Source of the DNA: Methylomonas sp.
GTDB lineage: Bacteria; Pseudomonadota; Gammaproteobacteria; Methylococcales; Methylomonadaceae
Direction of reading: 5' to 3'
Length of the DNA stretch: 52,219 nucleotides
Assembly: GCA_026988155.1 (NCBI GenBank)
Contig: JALSLW010000091.1
Coordinates: 1-52,219 of the forward strand
The position numbers and the translations under genes are program-made. The notes under the pieces were generated by a model. The model was not told where the DNA came from, made no database searches, and was given only the letters and a program-made list of their open reading frames with translations. Positions 36,310 through 44,267 of this stretch are shown piece by piece. Positions within the stretch are counted from its first letter, which is position 1, and each line of letters starts with the position of its first letter.

Positions 36310-37362
36310 TTATTTGATGTCAGTAATAAGCTGTTTAATCTGTTCTTTCTGTTTAGCAATATTTTTACATAATTGAAATTGCGCTAACGCTCTATCTAAA
36401 TTCTGTTCTGTTGCTGTTACTTTAAAATATGGGTTTCCCTGCAAATAATCAGTAAAAAAACGCAAACCCAACTCAAATGGAATCAGCTCAATAGCCGGAT
36501 ATAAAAAGTCATAGTCATGCCGGGTAAAAAATATAGCGGCCTCTTTTAAATAGCCAGTTAAAATTATTTTGCACAATTTAAGATCAAATGTATTGGACGG
36601 CACTTGATGGCAGCAGGAACGTAGGCAGTCAGCTATGTCATAATGCACTACTCCGGGCTTAACCGTATCTAAATCAATTAAACTGATAATTTTATCAGTT
36701 TCCCTATCAAACAGAAAATTATTGAGCTTGGGGTCGCCATGAGTAATTCGCACCGGCAATAAGCCCTTTATCTTAGCATTTTCGATACTGTTTATTTTTG
36801 TCTTGAAACTGGCAATAACCTGTTTGCAGTACAGTGCTTTTTCAGACCGCATTCTTTCCGGCCACTGCTCTGCCACTATTTGATAATGCTGAAAATAGCT
36901 GGGAGTTATATGAAAGCCGGGTAAAGTATCGTGAAATAAATTATTATCAGCATGACTAAGCATACGATGAAAATGGCCTAAAGCCAATCCGACCTGTTCA
37001 GCTTCCTGTTGCCGGTTTATCTGTTCTTTGCTGACCGTATTTTTAACATACTCTAGAGCACGCCAATAATTGCTGTCCTTATCTATATATAAAGCAGTTT
37101 TAGCTAGCGTTTTTAGAAAACCAGGTATGATTAATTTAATCTCTGCGCAGTCTTTTTTAACATATTTACTTAATTGCTCTAAGTTTTCCATAATTTGGCT
37201 AGGATTAGGGAAAACCAGAGTATTAATACGCTGAAGAACAAAGGGCTCGCTATTTGTCTTGACCAGAAAGGTATCGTTAATTAATCCGTTTCCCAGCGCG
37301 CTTATTTGGGTAACAGTCGCTTCGGTAAATTGTTTACTGACTTGCAGTGCCTGTGCATTCAC
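36310..37362 (-). CDS. Sugar/small-molecule kinase, NahK-like (APH superfamily)
   Basis: 350 aa. The N-terminal lobe (ISALGNGLINDTFLVKTNSEPFVLQRINTLVFPNPSQIMENLEQL) closely recalls N-acetylhexosamine 1-kinases. The catalytic loop is ITHGDPKLNNFLFD (near residue 215) and the metal-binding Asp lies in SLIDLDTV. Members phosphorylate the anomeric position of GlcNAc/GalNAc or related hexoses, cytoplasmically, as a salvage route to nucleotide sugars. The start codon overlaps the rdgB stop by four bases, so it is translated with rph-rdgB. The substrate is an inference from the N-lobe resemblance. Confidence 0.75.
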   Translation of the reverse strand: MNAQALQVSKQFTEATVTQISALGNGLINDTFLVKTNSEPFVLQRINTLVFPNPSQIMENLEQLSKYVKKDCAEIKLIIPGFLKTLAKTALYIDKDSNYWRALEYVKNTVSKEQINRQQEAEQVGLALGHFHRMLSHADNNLFHDTLPGFHITPSYFQHYQIVAEQWPERMRSEKALYCKQVIASFKTKINSIENAKIKGLLPVRITHGDPKLNNFLFDRETDKIISLIDLDTVKPGVVHYDIADCLRSCCHQVPSNTFDLKLCKIILTGYLKEAAIFFTRHDYDFLYPAIELIPFELGLRFFTDYLQGNPYFKVTATEQNLDRALAQFQLCKNIAKQKEQIKQLITDIK

Positions 37363-37967
37363 AGGCCACAGCTGCGAAACATTGCAGTCAGAATGGATAA
37401 TGCCTGCCCCCTATGGCTAATTGCATTTTTCTGTTCAGGGTTTAGTTCAGCAGAAGCCTGTCTATGTGCTGGAACCCAAAAGACAGGATCATACCCAAAA
37501 CCATTGTCACCAACAGGCCGTTTAAGAATTGTGCCTTCCCATGTGCCTTGAGCAATTAGAGGCAGAGGGTCATTAGCATGTCGCATAAATACAATCACAC
37601 AGACAAACCGAGCGCTACGCTGTTCTGGAGGAATATCCTCTAATTCCTGTAATAATTTTAATAGATTTTGCCGGTCTGAGGCGCCGTCACCTGCGTAGCG
37701 TGCTGAAATAACGCCTGGCGCACCATTTAATGCGTCTACAACCAAACCAGAATCATCTGCAATAGCAGGTGAACTGCAGTGCAAAGCTGCATTACGCGCT
37801 TTAATAATGGCATTCTCAACAAAAGTTGACCCTGTTTCTTCAGCCTCTACAACATTAAATTCTGATTGAGGAATAATAAGGTGGCCTTTAAGAGTGGCCT
37901 GAATTTCTTTTATCTTTCCCTTATTGCCACTGGCTAAAATAATTTTTTGATGATCCGGCAAAGGCAC
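37359..37967 (-). CDS. rdgB: XTP/dITP diphosphatase (RdgB/HAM1)
   Basis: 202 aa. ILASGNKGKIKEIQ at the start. ETGSTFVENAIIKARNAA and AIADDSGLVVDALNGAPGVISARYAG hold the metal and nucleotide contacts. Also GDNGFGYDPVFWVP and SHRGQAL. It removes deaminated purine triphosphates from the nucleotide pool, complementing the hypoxanthine-DNA glycosylase encoded 7 kb away. It lies ten bases downstream of rph. Confidence 0.95.
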   Translation of the reverse strand: MPLPDHQKIILASGNKGKIKEIQATLKGHLIIPQSEFNVVEAEETGSTFVENAIIKARNAALHCSSPAIADDSGLVVDALNGAPGVISARYAGDGASDRQNLLKLLQELEDIPPEQRSARFVCVIVFMRHANDPLPLIAQGTWEGTILKRPVGDNGFGYDPVFWVPAHRQASAELNPEQKNAISHRGQALSILTAMFRSCGL

Positions 37968-37977
37968 TTTAAACTCC

Positions 37978-38712
37978 TTAAGCTATGGAACTCAATGCAA
38001 GTCGCTGTTTTTCCAGCAACTTATTAATACCATTTTCTGCCAATTCAAGCATAGAATTTAACTCCTCCTTTCTAAAAGCATGCCCTTCCGCAGTTCCCTG
38101 TACTTCGATAAATGCTGCCGCATCATTCATTACTACATTCATATCAGTTTCTGCATTGCTATCTTCTGCATAGTCCAGATCAAGCACAGGCACTCCGCTA
38201 TAAATGCCGACAGAGACAGAAGCAATTTGACCATGCAGCGGATTTTTCTTTATCATTTTTTTAGCCAGCATATGCTTAATAGCTATTGACAGAGCAACAA
38301 ATCCTCCAGTAATAGATGCTGTTCTGGTCCCCCCATCCGCCTGAATAACATCACAGTCAATAGTAATGGTGTGTTCGCCTAACGCTTTTAAATCAAGAGA
38401 TGCGCGCAAAGACCTGCCGATTAAGCGCTGGATTTCCAAGGTTCGCCCTCCTTGCTTGCCTCTGCTTGCTTCACGGCCCATACGGTCATGAGTTGATCTA
38501 GGCAGCATGCCATATTCAGCAGTCACCCAGCCTTCGCCTTTGCCTTTTAAAAAACGGGGCACCCTTCTCTCAACACTGGCAGTGCAAAGCACCCGAGTAT
38601 CACCAAACTCGACCATAACAGAACCTTCGGCATGCTTGGTATAGTTGCAAATAAAATTAACATCTCTTAATTGATCAGGATTGCGTCCGCTAGGTCTCAT
38701 GGTGTCACTCAT
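37978..38712 (-). CDS. rph: Ribonuclease PH
   Basis: 244 aa. [14 protein letters not shown] matches the family N-terminus, so translation may begin at the ATG at 38700, four codons into the frame; neither start has a strong ribosome site. Phosphate and RNA contacts are in [38 protein letters not shown] and the catalytic Asp in [20 protein letters not shown]. It trims the 3' end of tRNA precursors by phosphorolysis. Confidence 0.95.
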   Translation of the reverse strand: MSDTMRPSGRNPDQLRDVNFICNYTKHAEGSVMVEFGDTRVLCTASVERRVPRFLKGKGEGWVTAEYGMLPRSTHDRMGREASRGKQGGRTLEIQRLIGRSLRASLDLKALGEHTITIDCDVIQADGGTRTASITGGFVALSIAIKHMLAKKMIKKNPLHGQIASVSVGIYSGVPVLDLDYAEDSNAETDMNVVMNDAAAFIEVQGTAEGHAFRKEELNSMLELAENGINKLLEKQRLALSSIA

Positions 38713-38891
38713 TTGAAAAACGGCACAGTATACCCGTTTTCTAATCCCGTCCCTAACTTTAGAGGAAGGGAAATAAATAATACTTCTGTATTACCGGTCA
38801 TCTTGTCCGTCTTCAGTCGATCACTAACGCTAACCTAACTTGCTATCCGCCTATTGCTACACGCCTGAAGATAAACAAAAAAACCTGCCCA

Positions 38892-39141
38892 ATAATCCTA
38901 AATAAATCAGTTGAACGCTTAGTTTAGCTGTAACTTATTAAATAAACTGTTTAATCCAGTTTTTCACTATTCACCAAATGGGTGAGTGTATATCGCTTCA
39001 CGGTTTTGTGAAAAATCTGGACAAAAAATTCTGCAGAATAGCTCTCGATAAGGACTACGGCCATTATCTTCGAGCTATTCTTTGCCTTTTTTGCCCAGAT
39101 TTTCCACAAAACCCGTGCTCAACTGGTTTATTTAGGATAAT
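38892..39141. repeat. 250-bp nested palindromic element, family D, full copy
   Basis: Outer inverted repeats 38892-38912 and 39121-39141 (ATAATCCTAAATAAATCAGT) match at 19 of 21. An inner inverted repeat (about 38999-39020 / 39095-39117, core TTTTGTGAAAAATCTGG) lies inside. A partial copy in reverse orientation is at 25700-25791. A degenerate relative of family B adjoins on the left (about 38797-38890). Confidence 0.85.
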
Positions 39142-39171
39142 GTGTGGATAAAATAATTATTTCCAGTTCTC

Positions 39172-40074
39172 TTAGTCGCTATTTGACAAAGCATCCTGCA
39201 ACTCTTCTGCAGACTGGGGTCTTTGCTCAGGTTCAATTTCCATTGCCCAGTCAATTGCCTTTAAAAGGTATTCAGGAAGTTTCCGTTTATAGGCTTTAAC
39301 TGCGGGAATCATTTTTTCTTCTGTTTTTCTGTCCAGAGCAGGCATAGGTATTTTTCCGTCTAAAAAACAGCGCATACTTGCTCCAACAGCATAAATATCA
39401 GTCCAGGGACCTAACGGACTTGCCACTGTACACTGTTCTACAGGAGAAAACCCTTTGGTTAATACTTTGGTGTAGGGGCTTTTATTGGTATCCGGGAATT
39501 CTCTGATAGCACCAAAATCTAGCAATAAAGGATCAAAACCAGGGCGGATTAATATATTGGCCGGTTTTATGTCCAGGTGAATCATTTTTTGCTGATGAAT
39601 GATATCTATCCCTGTCAGCAGCAAATTGAAAATTGAGATGAGCAATTGCTCAGTTTTTTTTATTTTAGGATTCTTTATTACTTTATCCAAAGTCACTCCA
39701 TAATCATAAACCATTACCATATAAACTGTTTCATTCGCTTGGAAGAAATTGATTACATTGACAATATTATGATGTTTTAAATTAGCTAAAACCTTAGCTT
39801 CTTCAAAAAACAGAGCTCGTCCCCTTAAAAATGAAGGTTTAGTTTCTTCGCTATGGGGAGTGACAATATTATTCCATGTTCGATGTGCAAATTTACGTGG
39901 CAAATATTCTTTAATGGCAACTTGAACCTGATCCTCTAACTGTCTGGCAAGGTAGACAGAGCTAAATCCACCATGCGCCAACTCCCGCTCAACCATATAC
40001 TGGTCTATAATGGTGCCAGATTGAAGGTAATTCCATTGTTTTTGGTACGTTTCGGGATCGTAATATTCAGCCAT
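39172..40074 (-). CDS. Soluble Ser/Thr protein kinase (Hanks type)
   Basis: 300 aa, just the kinase domain with a short N-terminal extension. Gly-rich loop ELAHGGFSSVYLA, catalytic-lysine motif VAIKEYLPR, catalytic loop HLDIKPANIL with Asp168, DFG at 186-188 (LLLDFGAIRE). No transmembrane helix or PASTA domain is present, unlike PknB-type kinases. The insert after DFG (PYTKVLTKGFSPVEQ) is the activation segment typical of the bacterial PPM-linked kinase group; no phosphatase gene is adjacent. Substrate unknown. Confidence 0.9.
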   Translation of the reverse strand: MAEYYDPETYQKQWNYLQSGTIIDQYMVERELAHGGFSSVYLARQLEDQVQVAIKEYLPRKFAHRTWNNIVTPHSEETKPSFLRGRALFFEEAKVLANLKHHNIVNVINFFQANETVYMVMVYDYGVTLDKVIKNPKIKKTEQLLISIFNLLLTGIDIIHQQKMIHLDIKPANILIRPGFDPLLLDFGAIREFPDTNKSPYTKVLTKGFSPVEQCTVASPLGPWTDIYAVGASMRCFLDGKIPMPALDRKTEEKMIPAVKAYKRKLPEYLLKAIDWAMEIEPEQRPQSAEELQDALSNSD

Positions 40075-40152
40075 GGGTATTTTTAATATTACAGGTAGTT
40101 ATCTGGAGTGAGAGAGCAATTGAATCCTCGCCCCTTAGTATAGGTTAAATTA

Positions 40153-41019
40153 ATGATAAAAAGTATGACTGCTTTCGCTGGCAGCGAAAGAGAAATAGAT
40201 AACTTAACAGTTAATTGCGAGTTGCGTTCTGTTAATCACCGTTATTGTGATATTGCACTCAAACTGCCTGAGTGTCTACGCTTTTCAGAAGCAGATATTC
40301 GGACATTGGTTGCATCTATGATTAAACGGGGGAAAATTGAATGTTCACTAAGTTATAAAAAACAGGCTAACCAGGAACAGGCAATTTCTATAAACGAAGA
40401 TGCGGTTAAAGCATTGCTGCATGCAACCAGTCAAATTGAAGATCTTATGCATACTGGGCAGCCATTTACTGCTTTTGATGTTTTAAATTATCCAGGAATT
40501 CAGCAGCAGCCGGAGATAGACAAAGATACTTTACTGCAAGGCATTAATGCTTTAGTTGAAGAAACGCTTAAACAGCTTATTGCCTCCAGGGAAAGGGAGG
40601 GCGCACAGCTTGCAGCTCTTATAGAACAGCGCTGCAAAAAAGCACTTCAGCTAGTTGATTCTGCCAATAAATTATTGCCCGATGTATTGGATCTTATCCG
40701 CACAAAAATAAAAACGCGATTAACCGAGTTAGTTGAGCAGCCTGATTTTGACCGGCTGGAACAGGAAATGGTTTATCTAGCACAAAAAATGGATATTGCA
40801 GAAGAGCTTGATCGTTTAGACACTCATATTAACGAGGTTCTGAATGTATTAAATCGCCAAGGACCGATAGGCCGGCGCCTTGACTTTTTAATGCAGGAAA
40901 TGAATAGGGAGGCCAACACTTTAGGCTCTAAATCAGCAGATAAAGGAATGACACAAATCTCAATCGACCTAAAAGTTTTGATTGAACAAATGCGTGAGCA
41001 AATTCAAAATATTGAGTAA
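40153..41019 (+). CDS. yicC: YicC family endoribonuclease
   Basis: 288 aa (E. coli YicC 287). N-terminal MIKSMTAFAGSER and ELRSVNHRYCDIALKLPE, C-terminal DUF1732 region with FDRLEQEMVYLAQKMDIAEELDRLDTHI and GRRLDFLMQEMNREANTLGSKSAD. YicC is an RNA endonuclease involved in small-RNA decay. It lies nine bases upstream of gmk, the usual pairing in gammaproteobacteria. Confidence 0.94.
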   Translation: MIKSMTAFAGSEREIDNLTVNCELRSVNHRYCDIALKLPECLRFSEADIRTLVASMIKRGKIECSLSYKKQANQEQAISINEDAVKALLHATSQIEDLMHTGQPFTAFDVLNYPGIQQQPEIDKDTLLQGINALVEETLKQLIASREREGAQLAALIEQRCKKALQLVDSANKLLPDVLDLIRTKIKTRLTELVEQPDFDRLEQEMVYLAQKMDIAEELDRLDTHINEVLNVLNRQGPIGRRLDFLMQEMNREANTLGSKSADKGMTQISIDLKVLIEQMREQIQNIE

Positions 41020-41028
41020 AATATCATT

Positions 41029-41667
41029 ATGAACAAAGGTAAACTCTATATTATTTCGGCCCCATCAGGTGCAGGAAAAACCAGCCTAGTTAAGCGGCTT
41101 GTCTCTGATTTGGACTATTTAACTGTCTCGGTATCTCACACTACACGGCAAATACGGACAGGCGAAAGGCATGGGAAGGATTATTACTTTTCCACCATAG
41201 ATGAATTTAAGCAAATGATTGCTGAGCATGCATTTTTAGAGCATGCACAAGTATTTGACAATTTTTACGGAACTGCACAGCAATCAGTTGAGGATCATTT
41301 AGACAATGGAACTGACGTTATTTTAGAGATTGACTGGCAAGGGGCTCAGCAAGTAAGAGAAATGATGCCAGATTGCATTTCAATTTTCATCCTGCCCCCA
41401 TCAATAGAAGTATTAAAGCAGAGGCTGGAAAAAAGAGGGCAAGACAGCAAAGAAATAATAGATCGCAGAATGCAGGATGCAGTTAAAGAAATGCAGCATT
41501 GCGATGAGTTTAACTACTTAATCGTTAATGATGACTTTAATCAGGCGCTTGTAGAGTTAAAAAGCATTATCATAAGTCATCGTTTAGAAAAGCAATGGCA
41601 ATTAAGAAAACTGGCTCCTTTGCTGAAGAAGCTTAAAATGTCGGATGATCTCTCTCGAGGCGATTAA
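41029..41667 (+). CDS. gmk: Guanylate kinase
   Basis: 212 aa. P-loop SAPSGAGKTSLV (about residues 9-20), GMP-binding VSVSHTTRQIRTGERHGKDYYF and EIDWQGAQQVR, lid KRLEKRGQDS-type LEKRGQDS. It converts GMP to GDP with ATP. Its 3' end overlaps the convergent RRM-protein gene by 35 bp. Confidence 0.96.
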   Translation: MNKGKLYIISAPSGAGKTSLVKRLVSDLDYLTVSVSHTTRQIRTGERHGKDYYFSTIDEFKQMIAEHAFLEHAQVFDNFYGTAQQSVEDHLDNGTDVILEIDWQGAQQVREMMPDCISIFILPPSIEVLKQRLEKRGQDSKEIIDRRMQDAVKEMQHCDEFNYLIVNDDFNQALVELKSIIISHRLEKQWQLRKLAPLLKKLKMSDDLSRGD

Positions 41668-42058
41668 CTCTCATCGATTCTTCCGAAACCACCTCAAGCC
41701 GAGCACGCCGCCTATTATTTTTACGTTTATCTTCAAGCTCCTCATTCCATTCATGCGTATTTACTCTGGCATCATTATGCCAGGAACGATGAAAATACTC
41801 TCTTACGATAATGTTTTTATTTTTAAGCGGTTTTCTATTTAGCCTTTTTATTACCCTGTTAGCGGCAGCATCAGAGTCAATGGTAACTAAGCCATGATAT
41901 TCAATAGTGTTTTTTAAGGTATCTTTTAATATCAGGATCTTTATATGCTCTATATGGCCTGGTCTTTTTAGAAAACCGCCTTTTAAAACAGGAGCCAAAA
42001 AGTCAATAATCTCATGATTTTCAGTGTTTTCTGGTATTCTTCTTAGAATTATGATCAT
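41633..42058 (-). CDS. RRM-type RNA-binding protein
   Basis: 141 aa from ATG 42058; the longer open frame would run into the upstream gene. The N-terminal 85 residues form an RRM-like beta-alpha-beta fold: MIIILRRIPENTENHEIIDFL, a loop, IKILILKDTLKNTIEYHGLVTIDS, AANRVIKRLNRKPLKNKNIIVREY. The last about 50 residues are strongly basic (EELEDKRKNNRRRARLEV). Likely a cytoplasmic RNA-binding protein; target unknown. It begins two bases after the YchJ-like stop (operon) and its 3' end overlaps gmk by 35 bp tail to tail. Confidence 0.75.
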   Translation of the reverse strand: MIIILRRIPENTENHEIIDFLAPVLKGGFLKRPGHIEHIKILILKDTLKNTIEYHGLVTIDSDAAANRVIKRLNRKPLKNKNIIVREYFHRSWHNDARVNTHEWNEELEDKRKNNRRRARLEVVSEESMRVNRLERDHPTF

Positions 42059-42060
42059 AA

Positions 42061-42558
42061 TTATTTGCCACAGCATCGTTTAAATTTTTTACCGCTGCCA
42101 CACGAGCAGGGTGCGTTTTTCCCTTGGCCGACTTGTTGATTGACCTTTGAAACAGACTTAACTAATCCCTCATAATAGAGCCATTGCCCTGCAACTTTTA
42201 TAAACCGGCTAATTTCGTTCATAACATAGGCTTCATTTTCAAGTGAGTAGTAAGCTTTAAATTCAACAATGCCTTTACTGTCTTTTTCTGTCCCTTTTTT
42301 TGTTTTTATAATATTCAGTTTTGTCCAAACGGCTTCCTCGTTAGAAAAATCAATTGTTTTAGGTCGCTTGCCAGTATCCCATGTTTCTAACAGATAAGCT
42401 TCGTTTTGTTTAGCATAGGCAGTAAATCTGGAACCCATTAGCGCCTCTGCAGTACTAGGCGATTTAAGTTTTTTATGAAACTGTTCGCAACATAAAGAAT
42501 ATTCAATTTTACTGCCACAGAGGCAAGTTGTTTCACTATCTGGCACAATGTTACCCAT
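42061..42558 (-). CDS. YchJ family protein with two SEC-C motifs
   Basis: 165 aa. An N-terminal SEC-C-like zinc motif (CLCGSKIEYSLCC) and a C-terminal one (CSCGSGKKFKRCC) bracket the YchJ middle domain (SPSTAEALMGSRFTAYAKQNEAYLLETWD; an NTF2-like fold). It is cytoplasmic and of unknown biochemical function. It heads a two-gene unit with the RRM protein. Confidence 0.9.
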   Translation of the reverse strand: MGNIVPDSETTCLCGSKIEYSLCCEQFHKKLKSPSTAEALMGSRFTAYAKQNEAYLLETWDTGKRPKTIDFSNEEAVWTKLNIIKTKKGTEKDSKGIVEFKAYYSLENEAYVMNEISRFIKVAGQWLYYEGLVKSVSKVNQQVGQGKNAPCSCGSGKKFKRCCGK

Positions 42559-42721
42559 ACCGAAAAGACTGCTGTGCTATACCGACTATTATCAAGAGGA
42601 TTGGCAGGTAAAGCTGATTAACTTGGAAAACCATTTGGATCACAGTGTTTAGGCTAACAAAAATTATACGAAATCATGGCTCATTATACCCTGACTAAAA
42701 TTATTCTGATATTCTAGCTTA

Positions 42722-43636
42722 ATGAAACTATTAATTATTCTTCTAGCATGTGGTTTTTTCTCTCCCCAATTAAAGGCAAAAAAGCTTTATAAGTATAAAG
42801 ACCCGCAAGGGGTCTGGCATTATTCGGATAAACCGCCAAAAACGGAACAGCCAGTAGAGATAAGACAGCTGAAAGCGGCAAGTAAACGCTACCTATGGCT
42901 TCAGAAAACTGGAGATAAGCATAAACCTGGATACTTTGTCATCAACAATTACTCGGGTCCGATAGAAATTGAAGTCAGTTTTGCCGAGTCAGACAATGTT
43001 ACTTCAAAACCGATGTTGCCAAGCCGGTTTATTGTACAGCCCGGCCAATCAGAAATATTATTTCAGATCTCGGGGATCAATAAATACAAGTCCTGGAAAT
43101 ACTCTTTAGAATACCAATATATTATTGGCAATCCTCTAGCCGTTCCTGATGATGAGCCATATTTACTGCCTTTTGCAAAAAAAGCCTCTTTTCCAGTTTC
43201 TCAGGCTTTCGGAGGCAAGTTTAGCCATACTGATAAACAAAACGAATATGCGGTAGATATAGTCATGCCTGTAAATACGCCTATCTACGCGGCTAGAACG
43301 GGTATCGTAATAGAAGTTAACAATGATTTTTTTCAGGGCGGAACTAAGCAGGCATATAAGGCAAAAGCAAATAGCATCAGAATTTTACATAAAGATGGCT
43401 CCATGGCTGTTTATGCACATTTAGCCTTAGAAAAAGCACAGGTTTATCCCGGATTAAAAGTTTTTTCTGGCCAGCTGATAGGCTATTCCGGCAATACCGG
43501 GTTTTCTTCGGGCCCTCATTTACACTTTGCCGTTCAGATTAACAGAGGAATGGAGCTGGTTTCGATTCCCTTTCAATTCATGGTTGCTGATGGCACTGCG
43601 AATAAACCTGTTGCTGGTACTTTATTGCTTAACTAA
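42722..43636 (+). CDS. M23 family peptidoglycan metalloendopeptidase with DUF4124-like N-terminus
   Basis: 304 aa. Signal peptide (LLIILLACGFFSPQLKA), then a DUF4124-like segment (KLYKYKDPQGVWHYSDKPP). A beta-rich middle domain spans about 65-155. The LytM/M23 domain spans about 160-285, with zinc ligands in FSHTDKQNEYAVDI and GPHLHFAVQ, plus VYAHL. It cleaves peptide crosslinks of murein in the periplasm, or activates amidases if degenerate. The catalytic residues look intact here. Confidence 0.9.
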   Translation: MKLLIILLACGFFSPQLKAKKLYKYKDPQGVWHYSDKPPKTEQPVEIRQLKAASKRYLWLQKTGDKHKPGYFVINNYSGPIEIEVSFAESDNVTSKPMLPSRFIVQPGQSEILFQISGINKYKSWKYSLEYQYIIGNPLAVPDDEPYLLPFAKKASFPVSQAFGGKFSHTDKQNEYAVDIVMPVNTPIYAARTGIVIEVNNDFFQGGTKQAYKAKANSIRILHKDGSMAVYAHLALEKAQVYPGLKVFSGQLIGYSGNTGFSSGPHLHFAVQINRGMELVSIPFQFMVADGTANKPVAGTLLLN

Positions 43637-43674
43637 CCCCCTTTTTTAACATCCAACAAATACACCCCAAACAT

Positions 43675-44169
43675 ATGAAGATATCACTTATTGTCGCCAT
43701 GGCAGCTAATCGGGCCATTGGGCTGAACAATAAAATGCCCTGGCATTTGTCAGCAGATCTTAAGAAATTTAAGAAAATTACTATGGGATCACCTATTCTA
43801 ATGGGGCGAAAAACCTATGAGTCTATTGGCAGGCCTTTGCCGGGGCGGGACAATATCATTATCAGCCGAAATAGCGCTTATCAGCAACCAGGCTGCATAG
43901 TTTTTAACAATATTGAAAAAGCACTGGCCTCTTGCCAGCAGCATGATGAAGTTTTTGTTATTGGCGGTGCAGCTTTTTACAAGCCCATGCTCCCCATAGC
44001 CGACAAGCTGTACCTGACAGAAATACACAAGATTTTTAAAGCCGATACTTATTTTCCAGTCATAAATAGGGACGAATGGAGAGAAACTGCCAGAGAAGAA
44101 ATTTCTGACGATCCAGCTGTTGATTTTTCATATAGCTTTATTGTTTTAGAAAGGGTACAGAAAAAATGA
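43675..44169 (+). CDS. folA: Dihydrofolate reductase
   Basis: 164 aa. MKISLIVAMAANRAIGLNNKMPWHLSADLKKFKKIT matches the folate/NADPH site, with the proton-donor acidic residue in HLSADLK (Asp). MGRKTYESIGRPLPGRDNIIISR and VFVIGGAAFY are the other NADPH-binding blocks. It reduces dihydrofolate to tetrahydrofolate. It lies 38 bp downstream of the M23 gene. Confidence 0.97.
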   Translation: MKISLIVAMAANRAIGLNNKMPWHLSADLKKFKKITMGSPILMGRKTYESIGRPLPGRDNIIISRNSAYQQPGCIVFNNIEKALASCQQHDEVFVIGGAAFYKPMLPIADKLYLTEIHKIFKADTYFPVINRDEWRETAREEISDDPAVDFSYSFIVLERVQKK

Positions 44170-44267
44170 ACAAAATTTTCAGCTTTTATCTTTTCTAAAA
44201 AGGAGTATATTTAAGTAGTTAATTAAATACTAACATTTTTAACCTAAAAAACTAGGGAGGAAGGATT

